From: Nemertoderma westbladi
Taxonomy: Eukaryota > Xenacoelomorpha > Nemertodermatida > Nemertodermatidae
Length of the DNA: 43,831 nucleotides
Reading direction: 5' to 3'
NCBI GenBank assembly: GCA_032718475.1
Contig: JAUCBJ010004760.1
Coordinates: forward strand, 1 to 43,831
In this document: positions 1-11,058 of the stretch, one piece after another
How positions within the stretch are numbered: position 1 is the first letter of the stretch
How the letters are laid out: the number at the start of each line of letters is the position of its first letter
Translations under genes and position numbers: made by a program
Notes under the pieces: generated by a model
What the model was told of the DNA's origin: nothing
The model's input: the letters and a program-made list of their open reading frames with translations, nothing else
Database searches by the model: none

Positions 1-560
1 ATATAACGACACGTAACTCATTTTATAACGACTTTCCTACTGGCTATATAACGATATTCCAACGGACTATATAACGGCACGTAACTCATTATATAACGAC
101 TTTCCTACTGGCTATATAACGATATTCCAACGGACTATATAACGGCATTTAACTCATTATATAACGACTTTCCTACTGGCTATATAACGATATTCCAACG
201 GACTATATAACGGCACGTAACTCATTATAAAACGACTTTCCTACTGGCTATATAACGATATTCCAACGGACTATATAACGGCAGGTACCTCATTTTATAA
301 CGACTTTCCTACTGGCTATATAACGATATTCCAACGGACTATATAACGGCACGTAACTCATTTTATAACGACTTTCCTACTGGCTATATAACGATATTCC
401 AACGGACTATATAACGGCACGTAACTCATTATATAACGACTTTCCTACTGGCTATATAACGATATTCCAACGGACTATATAACGGCATTTAACTCATTAT
501 ATAACGATTTTCCTACTGGCTATATAACGATATTCCAACGGGAGATATAACGGCACTTAA
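1..560. repeat. 68-bp satellite array
   Basis: About eight tandem copies of a 68-bp unit run from the window edge, so the array is probably longer. Successive CCTACTGG landmarks at 36 and 104 give the period. Each unit is itself three related monomers of about 23, 24 and 21 bp, each opening with ATATAACG, so this is a three-monomer higher-order repeat. Copies differ by a few substitutions (for example GGCACGTAAC versus GGCATTTAAC). No protein-coding potential is claimed. Confidence 0.93.
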
Positions 561-574
561 CTCATTATATCATT

Positions 575-1230
575 ACATTGCATTACGTTGCTCATTGTTG
601 CTCGTTCTTGTACTTTATTATTGCTTCTTGTTGCTCATTGTTGCTCGTAGTTGTTCGTTGTTGCTCATTGTTGCTCGTTCTTGTACTTTATTATTGCTTG
701 TTATTGCTCATTGTTGCTCGTTGTTGCTCATTGTTGTTCGTTGTTGCTCATTGTTGTTCGTTGTTGCTCATTGTTGTTCGTTGTTGCTCATTGTTGCTCG
801 TTCTTGTACTTTATTATTGCTTGTTGTTGCTCATTGTTGCTCGTTGTTGCTCATTGTTGTTCGTTGTTGCTCATTGTTGTTCGTTGTTGCTCATTGTTGC
901 TCGTTCTTGTACTTTATTATTGCTTGTTGTTGCTCATTGTTGCTCGTTGTTGCTCATTGTTGTTCGTTGTTGCTCATTGTTGCTCATTGTTGTTCGTTGT
1001 TGCTCATTGTTGCTCATTGTTGCTCGTTCTTGTACTTTATTATTGCTTGTTGTTGCTCATTGTTGCTCGTAGTTGTTCGTTGTTGCTCATTGTTGCACGT
1101 TCTTGTACTTTATTATTGCTTGTTATTGCTCATTGCTGCTCATTGTTGCTCGTTGTTGCTCGCTGTTGGTCATTGTTGCTCGCTGTTGGTCATTGTTGCT
1201 CGCTGTTGGTCATTGTTGCTCGTTGTGCAT
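575..1230. repeat. 12-bp TTGTTGCTCATT/CGTT minisatellite
   Basis: Tandem 12-bp units TTGTTGCTCATT and TTGTTGCTCGTT are interrupted at intervals by a longer insert, CTTGTACTTTATTATTGCTTG, giving a higher-order pattern. The last 90 bp change to CTGTTGGTCATT variants. All three plus frames stay open because the unit is a multiple of three, but the predicted Cys/Leu/Ser-rich peptides are a by-product of the repeat and not genes. Confidence 0.9.
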
Positions 1231-2366
1231 TTTAGCACCTACCAACTATGGGAACAGCTACGGATATAATTACGCGTGATATTTATAATTTACCTGGAGG
1301 TATCAGTCCCCCGCTGCTGCTACCACCTAAAATACAATAAATAGTAATTCTATAAATTAAATAGAAGAGCACGAACTCTTGTTCTCTTAATCAGCCTAAT
1401 ATTTAGCCTTATTCGTATTTCAGATTTGCCAGGAATGGCTATGGCTAATTAATTAGCTGCGAAGGATAAATAGAACTTCGCAATGTGAGAAAGTCAATTT
1501 CAGAATTTTCAGTCAGAAAGGCATAACCTGTCATCTGATAACCATCATCTGATAAAACATCACTTAATTCAATATCAATATCGGAAAATGTTTTTCCCTT
1601 ATGGACTCCTATTTTACCTTTAGCAATAGCAATTAATACTTTCGATACCTGGGATATTTCTAGTATCCGTATTTATCCGTCCCACCAGACAAGCAGCAAA
1701 AATGATAGTTGCGTTAGCACGAATGATTTTTTACGAGTTATATCGTAGTAATCAGCGACTTTGAAAACCAGTATAGATATTTATAACCAAAGTCAAAATT
1801 TAACACTTTATAATTTTGTGCTACTTGTAGTTTTCGTTTTGGGGCACTTGAATGGCACCAAAATGGGATTTGCACATGCACATACCAGAAATATTTATAA
1901 CTAGTGTCATCCTGTTCAGCGACATCGAAAACCCGTATTCCTTCAGAATTATCAAACCAAACACAACATTTTTCAGTTCGACATTTTTTACTTATAATAT
2001 TTTGAGTTTGCAGCTATATATATATATAGAGAGATGCTATACTGTATATAGAGTAGACTCAAACTTTTTGGACAAAAATAAAAAAATTGACAGTGGATAA
2101 TGTCAAAATTGAGAAATTGTGAAAAATCTTGTTTTATATACAGAATCATGAATATCAGATAATGGTCCCCTTAATATTAGAAATCAATTTTAACAATGAC
2201 GAGCCTTGGAAAAGCTAAAACAAAGAAAACTTGCGATTCTTTGCCTGCCTCTTATGGTGGAATTTCACAAGATGGGTACGATGCAGTGGGTGAAACGAAT
2301 TGACGGAAGCCATTTCAATAATTAGAAAACCGTGACAGACATCATGGCCATTTATCATGATGGTAT
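1231..2366. other. Unique AT-rich DNA, no gene seen
   Basis: I see no ORF with protein-like composition, no tRNA-like fold and no recognised repeat. A short ORF at 1852-2100 is AT-driven and lacks any familiar motif. Confidence 0.6.
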
Positions 2367-2600
2367 ATGACTTCACTTGACTTTACAACACTTTTTATCA
2401 ATTTAAATTATTTGACTTGATATCACTTGGTTTTATGACACTTGACTTGACATCATTGGACTCGACATCACTTCATAATTAATGCCTTGATTGACATCAC
2501 GTGACTTGATAGTAGTTTGACTTGGCGCCATACGACTTGACATACTGACTTGACATCACTTGACTTGACAAACTTGACTTGACTTGATAATACTTGTTAT
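2367..2600. repeat. Degenerate ACTTGACTTGACATC repeats
   Basis: The words CTTGACTTGACATCA and ACTTGACATCAC recur with irregular spacing over about 230 bp. This looks like a decayed short tandem repeat with roughly 10- to 15-bp units. No other signal overlaps it. Confidence 0.7.
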
Positions 2601-2947
2601 ATTATCAGCCTGATTTGTTGATACAGCTCGTTTCCTGCTTGTTTTATCCTCTATGCAAATTTAGGATGTAGGCCTTAACCTTGTAGACATTTCCTGTTTC
2701 GAGATATTATTAAAATTTGACTCAAAAATCTTTGAAATTCTCATTACAGTGGTACGGCAATTCAATTACTTTAAGTAGAGGACATATTACATTTCGTTTA
2801 CTCCTCCTGCGTCCTCCTCCTTTACTCTTTGCTCCAGGGAAAAGGCCATAAAATAATATTTTGTTTCATAATTTATTCAACATTTGTCTTACACGTGAAA
2901 CTTACAGGAAGTTTCCATCATATTTATAATATACTCTATCAAATTCA

Positions 2948-3205
2948 AATACTTACCAGAACAGGCAATACATATTTAAATACTTGCCAAAACAGGCAAG
3001 GTGTATTTATATACTTGCCAAAACAGGCAAGGCACATTTACATACTTGCCAAAACAGGCAAGGTATATATATATACTAGCAAAAACAGGGAAGGTGTATT
3101 TATATACTTGCCAAAACAGGCAAGGTGTATTTACATACTTGCCAAAACAGGCAAGGTATATTTATATACTTGCCAAAACAGGCAAGGCATACTTACATAC
3201 TTGTA
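2948..3205. repeat. 31-bp tandem repeat with hairpin core
   Basis: About eight copies of a 31-bp unit; the TTGCC landmark falls at 3015, 3046, 3077 (variant TAGCA) and 3108. Each unit holds the inverted repeat CTTGCC-AAAACA-GGCAAG, followed by a variable TATA/CATA spacer. The ORFs over this array repeat every 31 residues because three units make 93 bp; they are treated as repeat artefacts. Confidence 0.9.
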
Positions 3206-4597
3206 TATATATATATACTGTATAATATATATTGGGCCAAATGGAGAAGTCTTGGTTTCGTACTGTAGACTGTTATAGTCTTCGTGGTTGGAACCTCTCT
3301 GCATCGTATTAAATTGAATTAAGATAGTTTATTATTTTGTAAGTAATATTGTGGTTTATGAATAATTTCACTTTTGACCGTTAGTTACGTAATATAGTGT
3401 TTATTGAAGTTTATTTATAGTTAAGTTTTACGCAGACGGGATCCCGAGAGTGATAATCCCGGTCCCGATGCCGGAAATCCCGCAAATTTGCGCTAACCAA
3501 TTTACCCGAGTAAGACAGTAAGAGTAGGACACGAGTCAAGTTTGCCCTTATCCGAGGCGCATCCCATTGCGTTCGTGGGTCACGCATCAAATGGAGAAGT
3601 GGGCTTGGACTGGAAGATGGTGCTGGGCTGCCATAAGGCCAGACAGGATAGGAACGTCATATGCAGCAACTAGCTAATTAATCTACATCGCCTCTTCTGT
3701 ACTTAACTCTATTTTATAATTTTTAACTGATATTTGTGCTGTGTGGTGGGTTTCTCTATAGTTCTCTACCTATTAATTATCAGTAAATGTTTGTCTCTTT
3801 ATACTTTTAATTAATAGGGTACTATACCATTAATAGTGCCGGTGTGTCGATTTTTGTATTAAATGTTCCAGAATTTTTAGCACCACCCATGAAACTTTCT
3901 ACTTTTTTATATTTTATTCATCAGGACATGATTGGAGCAAAAAAATTGTTTTCATGTATTGGGTAACATCCTTTGTTAAAGGTAATAATATTTAGTATTA
4001 AATAAATAATTAAATAGCATTTATATTAAAAGCCACCCATTTGCCCTAGTAAACAATCTAATTAAACTTATAACATTATTATTACTAACGAGGTGTATTC
4101 TTAGAAGTAATACTATATTACAGAAAGGTGAAAGTTCTTCCTAATAAAATTACAGTTTATTAAATATAAGAAATAATTGTATATTATTATTAAGAATCAG
4201 TGCATTAAGCGATATCGAAAGGGGTACATAGATTACACTTTGATTGCTTATTCCTTTATGAACAGTGTGAGACTTGATTTGATTTTGCTGGACTATATGC
4301 ATGCAATATAAGCAGCCAGAAATTTGTATAGCAAATTATATTTATATTATATTTAATATATTTTAAGCAATATGCTCTTATGTCTATCACAACATTACAA
4401 TCTTCATGTTTACGAATATGGCATTCTCGAGAACCTACTCAAACTATTATTAAATTTTAAGAAAATAAGTGTAGCCCTTTGTGTACCAAAGATAAATTAC
4501 GTAAATTTTTACTTCCAAGAAAGTATATTTGATCGTACCAAGGTTTATTTTGTTGTTATATATAAAGAGGATAACCATATTATTACTTATCCTACCC
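3206..4597. other. Unique AT-rich DNA, no gene seen
   Basis: A short GC-richer patch at about 3430-3660 has no recognisable ORF or RNA fold that I can support. An ORF of 94 codons at 4372-4656 has no known motif and runs into the hairpin family, so it is not called as a gene. Confidence 0.55.
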
Positions 4598-5070
4598 TCA
4601 AAGGCGGCACACTTCCGCCTTTAACCATTTTCGAAATTTATAAATCTTTCATTTAAACCCCGGGGGGCACACTGCAGCCTTAATCATTTGTAACATAATT
4701 ATTGGCTAAATTGAAATTAATTTGCATAAACTATGTAATTTAAAATTAATCAAACCAACAGGAATCCCTTCAAGCAATAAATTAATTTTTCTAGACCAGT
4801 TTTTCCTGCACAACACGAATATGAACTCCATTTATCCGCCCCAATACTTATAAGAAAGTTATAAGAGGTTTTAAATAAGGGCGGCACCCTGTCGCCCTGG
4901 GAGTCAGGATAATATATGTAAAGGCGGCACTCTGCCGCCATGAGGGTTAGGTTATAATTATATAAAGGCGAAACACTGCTACCCTGGGGATCAGGATAAT
5001 ATTATATATATGTAAAGGTGGCACTTTGCTGCCATGGGGGTTAAGTTATAATTACAGTATTTAAAGGCGG
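4598..5070. repeat. Dispersed GGCGGCA hairpin family
   Basis: Seven related motifs of the form AAAGGCGGCA-n-TGCCGCC lie at about 4600, 4655, 4878, 4920, 4964, 5009 and 5063. Several can fold as short stems, for example GGCGGCA/TGCCGCC at about 4922 and AGGGCG/CGCCCT at about 4878. They are spaced by AT-rich DNA with shared words such as CAGGATAATAT and GGTTATAATTA. Spacing is too irregular for a clean tandem array. Confidence 0.7.
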
Positions 5071-5324
5071 CATTATCATGAATTATGAACACGAGTACGT
5101 GTCGTGACAATAAGTGTGATGAACTCGTACCGTGTTGGTACGCAAAGTGTTAAAGGCAAATAGGTCTATGATACAGTTGCTGAAGTTAATAACGTTGTAG
5201 CAGGACGATATATAGCTGGTTTTCTGCTCTTGTATCTGGGTCAGTACAAAACGAAGACCAAGGACGTACAAACTAAGAGGTAAAGTAGCGTTAGGTCCCA
5301 AAGAGCATTAGGTCTCATTGGCAT

Positions 5325-5393
5325 TTAAAGGAGCAGGTTAGTAAAGGAGCAGGTTACATAGTCATAGTTGGGGGAACCAAAACAATAAACGAA
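5325..5393 (+). repeat. Left copy of flanking direct repeat
   Basis: This stretch holds two AAAGGAGCAGGTTA words followed by TTGGGGGAACCAAAACAATA. The same order recurs at 6198-6264, in direct orientation, on the other side of the long palindrome. The two copies therefore bracket an 800-bp block. Confidence 0.75.
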
Positions 5394-5508
5394 AGTTATC
5401 ACATGTGTTTCGTACAGGTCTTAAGTTTTTGGGTCTTGTGTATTTGTTTTGTACTCACCCTTTTGTATTTATTATTGCACGCTTGTAGCAAATTATTATT
5501 GCCAAACT

Positions 5509-5965
5509 ATTAAACGATAAAACAAAGGAAGGACTGTCCGCCACAGGTATGAAAAAATAGGTAATTAGGCCTAGCAGACGTTTCGGAAGCCAATGGCTAT
5601 CTTTATCAATGCTTAATTTATGTATGCTACAGCGCACATACAACAACTACAACTCACATATACAGAATAATAATAAAGTATATACCATAAACAGTAGGCC
5701 TACACATATACAAAGCACATACAGTATAATTATACTAATAATAATTATACTGTATGTGCTTTGTATATGTGTAGGCCTACTGTTTATGGTATATACTTTA
5801 TTATTATTCTGTATATGTGAGTTGTAGTTGTTGTATGTGCGCTGTAGCATACATAAATTAAGCATTGATAAAGATAGCCATTGGCTTCCGAAACGTCTGC
5901 TAGGCCTAATTACCTATTTTTTCATACCTGTGGCGGACAGTCCTTCCTTTGTTTTATCGTTTAAT
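5509..5965. repeat. Near-perfect 457-bp palindrome
   Basis: The left arm (5509-5733) and right arm (5741-5965) are reverse complements over about 225 bp, with only a 7-nt ACTAATA spacer. I found no mismatch by eye. The outer ends are ATTAAACGATAAAAC and its complement. Short ORFs on both strands across the arms encode almost the same peptide, simply because the arms match. No target-site duplication is evident directly at the ends. It could be a foldback element, a very recent inverted duplication, or an assembly artefact. Confidence 0.93.
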
Positions 5966-6197
5966 ATTTTTACTCGCCACATTCCCCAACATGAATTTTA
6001 ATTTATTGCCAAACTGTTGTTCTATGTACTAATACCGTTGTGAGCACCCAAGAGTCTATAGATCGGATTAGAGACCAAGTTTATTTTGCAAATTTTTTGA
6101 CAATAATGCATTACGTGCTACGAGATGGGGGAGGCATGATTATACGAGATAGGGTGTTAAAAGATTGGATGTTACGATATGGAATAAAACGAAATTT

Positions 6198-6264
6198 AGT
6201 AAAGGAGCAGGTTAGCAAAGGAGCAGGTTTCAGAGGAGTATTGGGGGAACCAAAACAATAAACG
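6198..6264 (+). repeat. Right copy of flanking direct repeat
   Basis: Matches 5325-5393: two AAAGGAGCAGGTT words, then TTGGGGGAACCAAAACAATA and AACG. Divergence between copies is mild. Confidence 0.75.
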
Positions 6265-6275
6265 TTATTGTTTCG

Positions 6276-6357
6276 CGGGCTAAGAATACCCATGGGCTAA
6301 GAATGCAAGGCTAAGAATACCCACGGGCTAGGAATACTCGCATGCTAAGAATTCCTG
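6276..6357. repeat. About 20-bp GGCTAAGAATACCC repeat
   Basis: Four to five imperfect copies of GGGCTAAGAATACCCA(C/T) in tandem, decaying toward the right end. Confidence 0.75.
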
Positions 6358-6811
6358 AGACCGTACATTTACAAAGAAATTGAGCCTGGAAATTGCTTTA
6401 TCGACCACCTTATAATAAAAATATAATAAGAATAATTTCCCATTCAGCATTCATATAATTTGTTCAACAACTTATACAATTAAAAATTAGTGATATTCGA
6501 TGTTTCATTAAAAGCATTATAATATAACATCGCGATCTTAAATATTCAATTTGTTATTCCCCTCAATTATACACGATATATGATGTTTCCGGACACCAAG
6601 TTGTGCCTACAATCAAAGAAACTTAATATCAATAAATAACCAAAGACGAAAAAGCAATATCACACTCCCTCACATTACCCTCACATTATACACCACACCC
6701 CCTAGTGGTAGCACAGGAATTGATGTCACCACAATTTTCAAATAATCAGTCCCACTGAAAGGGCACAACTCTGAACAAATAGTGCGTCGGCACAACTAGC
6801 AATCGGCTATC

Positions 6812-6812
<1 letters not shown>

Positions 6813-6895
<83 letters not shown>
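6813..6895. repeat. (GA)n microsatellite
   Basis: An uninterrupted AG/GA dinucleotide run of about 40 units, ending in a short G run. Confidence 0.98.
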
Positions 6896-6897
<2 letters not shown>

Positions 6898-6999
6898 GCT
6901 GCTTGATTGACACACGGCTCAGTGGGAATCTAGACTTTGAAGTGCAGCGCCTTTGGTAGAACTCAATGGCAGGATTTATAAGCCTGATTCATTTCAATA

Positions 7000-7054
7000 T
7001 TTGATCAAACTTTGATCAATGTTTGATCAAAGTTTGATCAATGTTTGATCAAAG
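7000..7054. repeat. Five 11-bp TTTGATCAAAG units
   Basis: Five head-to-tail 11-bp units, each containing the palindrome TTGATCAA, at 7000, 7011, 7022, 7033 and 7044. The last two bases of the unit alternate between AG/AC and TG. The 11-bp period puts every palindrome on nearly the same helical face. Confidence 0.9.
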
Positions 7055-7620
7055 GAATGTTTTTTGAGAGCGGGACTGTATAAGCCAATAAGGGAGATAG
7101 ATGCCTAACTTTAGGAATGTTGGTATTGGTCCGATAACGAGGAGTTGGCTATATGATGATTTGATTGGATGCCCCTATATTGGACAGGTTGAAAATCATT
7201 ACACAACGTATTTGGGACAGGTAGGAATAATAGAAAGCCCCATAGAAGTGAAGGGAAACACCCTATTCTGGACAATGATGTAGATACTATTGGCTATAAT
7301 GCCAAGGCCACCTAAACAACAGGACATGCCAAGGACCTAGCCTGCAAAATTATCGTAGGCTGACTGCTGAATTATCAAATATTATATTTTCCACGAATGC
7401 AGGGTCCATAATTAAAAGGAGACAACTAGATTTTCGTAAAGAATTTAATTGAAACAGTATTTAATAATTAATTACCGGTAATTAATTAACGCTCGAGTTC
7501 TTGCATCTTTTGTTTGTTTGTGGCTGCTTCCTGCTGTGGCAGGAATGTTTGAACACTAATGAGTCGGTCAATCATGGATGAAATGAAACCAAACTTAGTA
7601 TACATGTAGTCTATCAACAA

Positions 7621-7890
7621 TTTAGAAATTCTACACACAGACAGACTTCTACTGTTCAATGTAAAATGTAAAATGTAAAAATAGCAGTAATTATAGAACC
7701 AACCATCAGATTCATCTGAAATTTGGTAGGCCCCTAGCAGTAACCTATGAGCATTGCATAATTAGAAATTCTACACACAGACAGACTTTTACACCTCTGT
7801 CTGCCGCTAGGGGGCGAATTGACAGAAACGTAAAAGTAGCTGTAATTATAGAAACCAACCAGGATCAGATTTGTCTTAAATTTGGAATTA
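7621..7890. repeat. Diverged tandem duplication of about 140 bp
   Basis: The segment from TTAGAAATTCTACACACAGA at 7622 to about 7732 recurs from 7762 to about 7890. It includes the words AGCAGTAATTATAGAA/AGCTGTAATTATAGAA and AACCAACCA. The two copies differ by indels and substitutions. Confidence 0.75.
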
Positions 7891-8524
7891 ATATCCCGCC
7901 TCAATGTTAAATCCTCAATTTAGGGTAAAGAGAAAGTTACAGTATCACATCATAGAACAGGTTACAGTTTTATTTTTTAGAGTAATCAGCTGTTATCAAA
8001 TGGAAATCAAATACCAAAAATATATTTATAATATGAACAATGTATTTGGAAATTGTAAGTTTGGCCTTTTTTACCATAAGCTCAGTATCTTTATCTGTTG
8101 TGTTTTTATTATTTTACAAATTACTTAATATGTTTGATAGAATTGAACGACATTTGCTTAAATAACCAGATGACACTAGCTGTAGCTGAGCAAAATATCG
8201 GCTGTAAATACAGTTTTACACAAGATGACAAGGGCGTTACATCCTGTTGTATAAGAAATATAAAAATGTAACACAAAATACAAGACTATAGGTCAATCGG
8301 GAGGAATAACTAAACCTCCCCGACTGTAGTCCTCCAATAATTACTGTTCGCGCTTTTAGACCTTTAGCAGTTTAACCCGCTAATTTTAGGTGTCTTTTAG
8401 TTTGTAAATCGACTTTAGCCTATGACGAGTATTTGATACACTACATTAGCCGAAGCCAGCCTATGCGCGACCATTCACTCGCTGGATATACCCGGGAGAC
8501 TGGATTCGGGGGCTCTGACCTTAT
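7891..8524. other. Unique DNA left of the LTR element
   Basis: No gene recognised. An AT-rich ORF at 7904-8128 has no known motif. Confidence 0.5.
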
Positions 8525-9512
8525 TGCGGTGTAGGCCTACTGTATTATTCGATTGATCGTTAATAGACCTATATAATCTCTGACAAATATTATTCACTTT
8601 CGGGAAATATTAACAGTTCCCTTTGGACGTGGCGCTCTAAATATATAAACAGAGCTATGACTTACACTAAACACAATGGGATGGCTAATGATTCACGTAT
8701 AAGGCGCATTCTTTAGGAGATGCTTTGTTATCTGTCACAGTCATGCACACTACCGGTACCGCACAATACTGCACACTGATCTGCCGACCTTCACTAATTT
8801 TAGTCACATATAAAGAGAACAGCAATTGACCCATGTAGTACCTATGAAATAGCATTAGATTCACTCCAAAACCAATATCATATAAGTCGCAATTGCTATA
8901 TGTAACCGGTCTCTTACCTTCAGTATATCAAGAAGATGGGGTTTTATGATTATTTCTCGATATTATCCAAATATAACAATTTTCCATCAACAGATACAAT
9001 TAATAACCGACAGTAAATAGCAGTAAAATAATGCGGTGAAAGATATGTATAGCATTTGACAGGCAAGATAACAGTTATACGTTCCGGTAATCAAAGCTGT
9101 TCTAATGTTTTGGCTAAAGTCTGAAACAGAATAATTCCATAGCCGATGTTCATGGCCTCAGGAAAACCAACACACTGAAACCTGTGGGCTGTTGTAGGCA
9201 GCTTTCAACACAAAGATAAATAGCTCTCATTGGCAGAACTCCAGATTCTATAGGTTCCACGAACGTCTAAATGCCAAACCTCTCTAGCCTTTGCAGCCCA
9301 TAGCCAACACAAGGCTAAATCGCTCTGATTGGTCGATCATTGTTCTGATTGGTTAATCGAACAGAACAAAGAGGCCATACGTACAGCAAATCGGCCAATC
9401 AGCCAGCAGAATGCATCACTCGAGCAAGGCAGTTTTAGAGTATTTGAGCGCATTGAGGGAAAACTGGATTGCGGAGAAAAAGGGCCAGTTACATCCCGCA
9501 AAAGCTTTTACA
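8525..9512 (-). repeat. 3' LTR of the BEL/Pao-like element
   Basis: A 988-bp copy matching 21861-22848 with about nine substitutions seen by eye (for example A/G at the TAATAGACCT word and T/G in AAAGATAAATAG). It is the 3' LTR because the coding strand is minus. The sequence just inside it (CTGGGAGCGG on the minus strand) is only weakly purine-rich as a polypurine tract. Confidence 0.93.
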
Positions 9513-9538
9513 CCGCTCCCAGAAAATGGGATTTAATT

Positions 9539-10465
9539 CTATAAAATATAAAAAATCACAGTTTCTAAAATATAAAAATACTCTAAACAGTTAGTCTTTC
9601 TTGCGCGGACGGCGTTTACGCAGTTTTTTGAGGCTAGCGAGAGTCCTTTTCTCTTTGGGGCGAGCCACTTTACTAGGAGGGCTATAACTCCTGGGCGAAG
9701 GGTGCAATACAATTGCATCAGAAGGTTAGGGTTACGGTCGGTGTCTCGTCCATTTTGATATGCTTCTCCTCGAGCTGATTTTCCTCCGCTTGTCGTTGGA
9801 TGTGTCCGTCCAAAAATTCTCGCGGAGAATAGGTCGTCCAAGTTCGATAACTTCTTAGAGATTCTGGATTTCCCGATCGAACTGAGATAAAGTTACTTTG
9901 TTTACCGCTTGGATCTGCTAGTGCAATTTACGTTTATCTGAACAAGCGTAGGTTCCTTTTCTGATCTTTTGTAGAATATCGTCTAACGCGCTTGGCACAA
10001 CGCTCTCCTCCACTCTGGTGACAGGTTGTATCGGTGTTAAACCGGGACGATGGCAAGGGTCAAACGGCGACATTAAATGTCCGCATCCCAATCCGGCTAG
10101 ATAGGATGGGCTAATATCTAGGAAGCCCACAACCGGGTGCCACCGACTAACTGTTCAGGTAACACTAGATCTTTGAACAGTGAGTACAGCTCGGGAGGAT
10201 CCGTCATACTAATAGGATCAAGAGTCTGAGGTCTCACTAGGGAATGAGGAGGTCTGATCGAGTATTCCGGAACTCTGATCATTGGTTTATTTAAGGATCG
10301 TCTGAGTCGAACGAGCGTAGGTGATACGTCAAACAAATTTCGCTCGAAACTCCCGTAAGTATAGCGAGTAAAACCGTGTTTAGTGCAACGTCTCCGCGGA
10401 TGTTTAGGTCTTTCCGTTTGTTGGTTGGGTCTAGGGCACCCATCGCAATAATACCAAAGACGCAC
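9539..10465 (-). pseudogene. Downstream ORF fragments near the 3' LTR
   Basis: Three short minus-strand ORFs (10465-10118, 10130-9918 and 9841-9539) follow the 255-codon ORF in other frames. The first has a Cys/Arg-rich start (YYCDGCPRPN, then RRRCTKHG) that could be a decayed metal-binding segment and reads more like protein than the overlapping frame. The last ends about 27 bp from the LTR and is rich in basic residues. Together with 10291-11058 they may be one frame-broken gene. I recognise no family, and neither a membrane segment nor an envelope-like motif is visible. Confidence 0.35.
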
Positions 10466-11058
10466 GTCTTGTAGGGGAAACGCGAGTGATCTCTCTCCAG
10501 TTCACAACACTCCCCCATCTGCTCGAAGCCATCCGGTACAACAGGTAGCGGTCGATCGGCGGTAAGATACATCATAGTGGAACAGAGCCGCTTGAGTTCC
10601 ACCATGCGGTCATGATGTATACCTTGAGGATATCGAGTTTCTAGATTCTGTTGACTGGTAATATTGAGATATGTTTCTCTCAAGAATTCCAGATATTTGT
10701 TGAAGTCGCTGCGTTTATCCGGCTCTTCAACATCTTCACTTTCGAGTCGGTTTCGAATAGAATTTTCGTGTTCGAGTCTCAGTTTATCGTTCCGCTTCCG
10801 CTGGGTATGATATTTAAATAAAACCATTTCCCTTTCGGTGTCTATATCGTCCGTATCGTGTAGGTCGATAGGATGACCAGTAGTTAAGAAGTCCATATAC
10901 GTACCATTACGATGCGTATAGCGAGCTGTGAATTTTCTATAGTCCAACTCACGCGTGAGCTGCTCTTGGGACATTGGCGGTTCGATATAACGACCATCGT
11001 CCTCCGCAGCAGTTGGACCAGCATCGCCGCGTATTAAGCTATCAACAAACGCCTGCAA
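10291..11058 (-). CDS. Unrecognised 255-codon ORF of the LTR element
   Basis: An open frame of charged, soluble-looking composition with no membrane helix, located where an accessory gene would sit between pol and the 3' LTR. It includes a helical, acidic/basic middle (about residues 75-130, words such as EREMVLFKYH and KRNDKLRLEH). The listed start codon is TTG. A nearby upstream ATG at about 11105 opens a short acidic reading frame that a frameshift near 11053 could join to it. Its last 58 codons overlap another frame that looks more protein-like, suggesting a frameshift near 10460. I do not recognise the family; a second gag-like or accessory protein is possible but unproven. Confidence 0.4.
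   Translation of the reverse strand: MQAFVDSLIRGDAGPTAAEDDGRYIEPPMSQEQLTRELDYRKFTARYTHRNGTYMDFLTTGHPIDLHDTDDIDTEREMVLFKYHTQRKRNDKLRLEHENSIRNRLESEDVEEPDKRSDFNKYLEFLRETYLNITSQQNLETRYPQGIHHDRMVELKRLCSTMMYLTADRPLPVVPDGFEQMGECCELERDHSRFPYKTCVFGIIAMGALDPTNKRKDLNIRGDVALNTVLLAILTGVSSEICLTYHLRSFDSDDP

Noticed and set aside
578-1279. Overlapping Cys/Leu-rich ORFs of up to 224 codons
   Set aside because: They are translations of a 12-bp minisatellite, open in all frames because the unit length is a multiple of three.
2948-3205. CRISPR-like array of 31-bp palindromic repeats
   Set aside because: Repeats are directly adjacent with no unique spacers, and the window is eukaryotic.
5609-5865. Two 72-codon ORFs on opposite strands with nearly the same peptide
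   Set aside because: The identity comes from the palindrome arms; there is no protein motif.
8515-8524. Target-site duplication for the LTR element
   Set aside because: The flank CCTTAT left of 8525 does not match ATTACA right of 22848; no convincing 4- to 6-bp match.
9329-9544. 71-codon plus-strand ORF, repeated at 22665-22871
   Set aside because: It lies in the LTRs, antisense to the element, and appears twice only because the LTR is duplicated.
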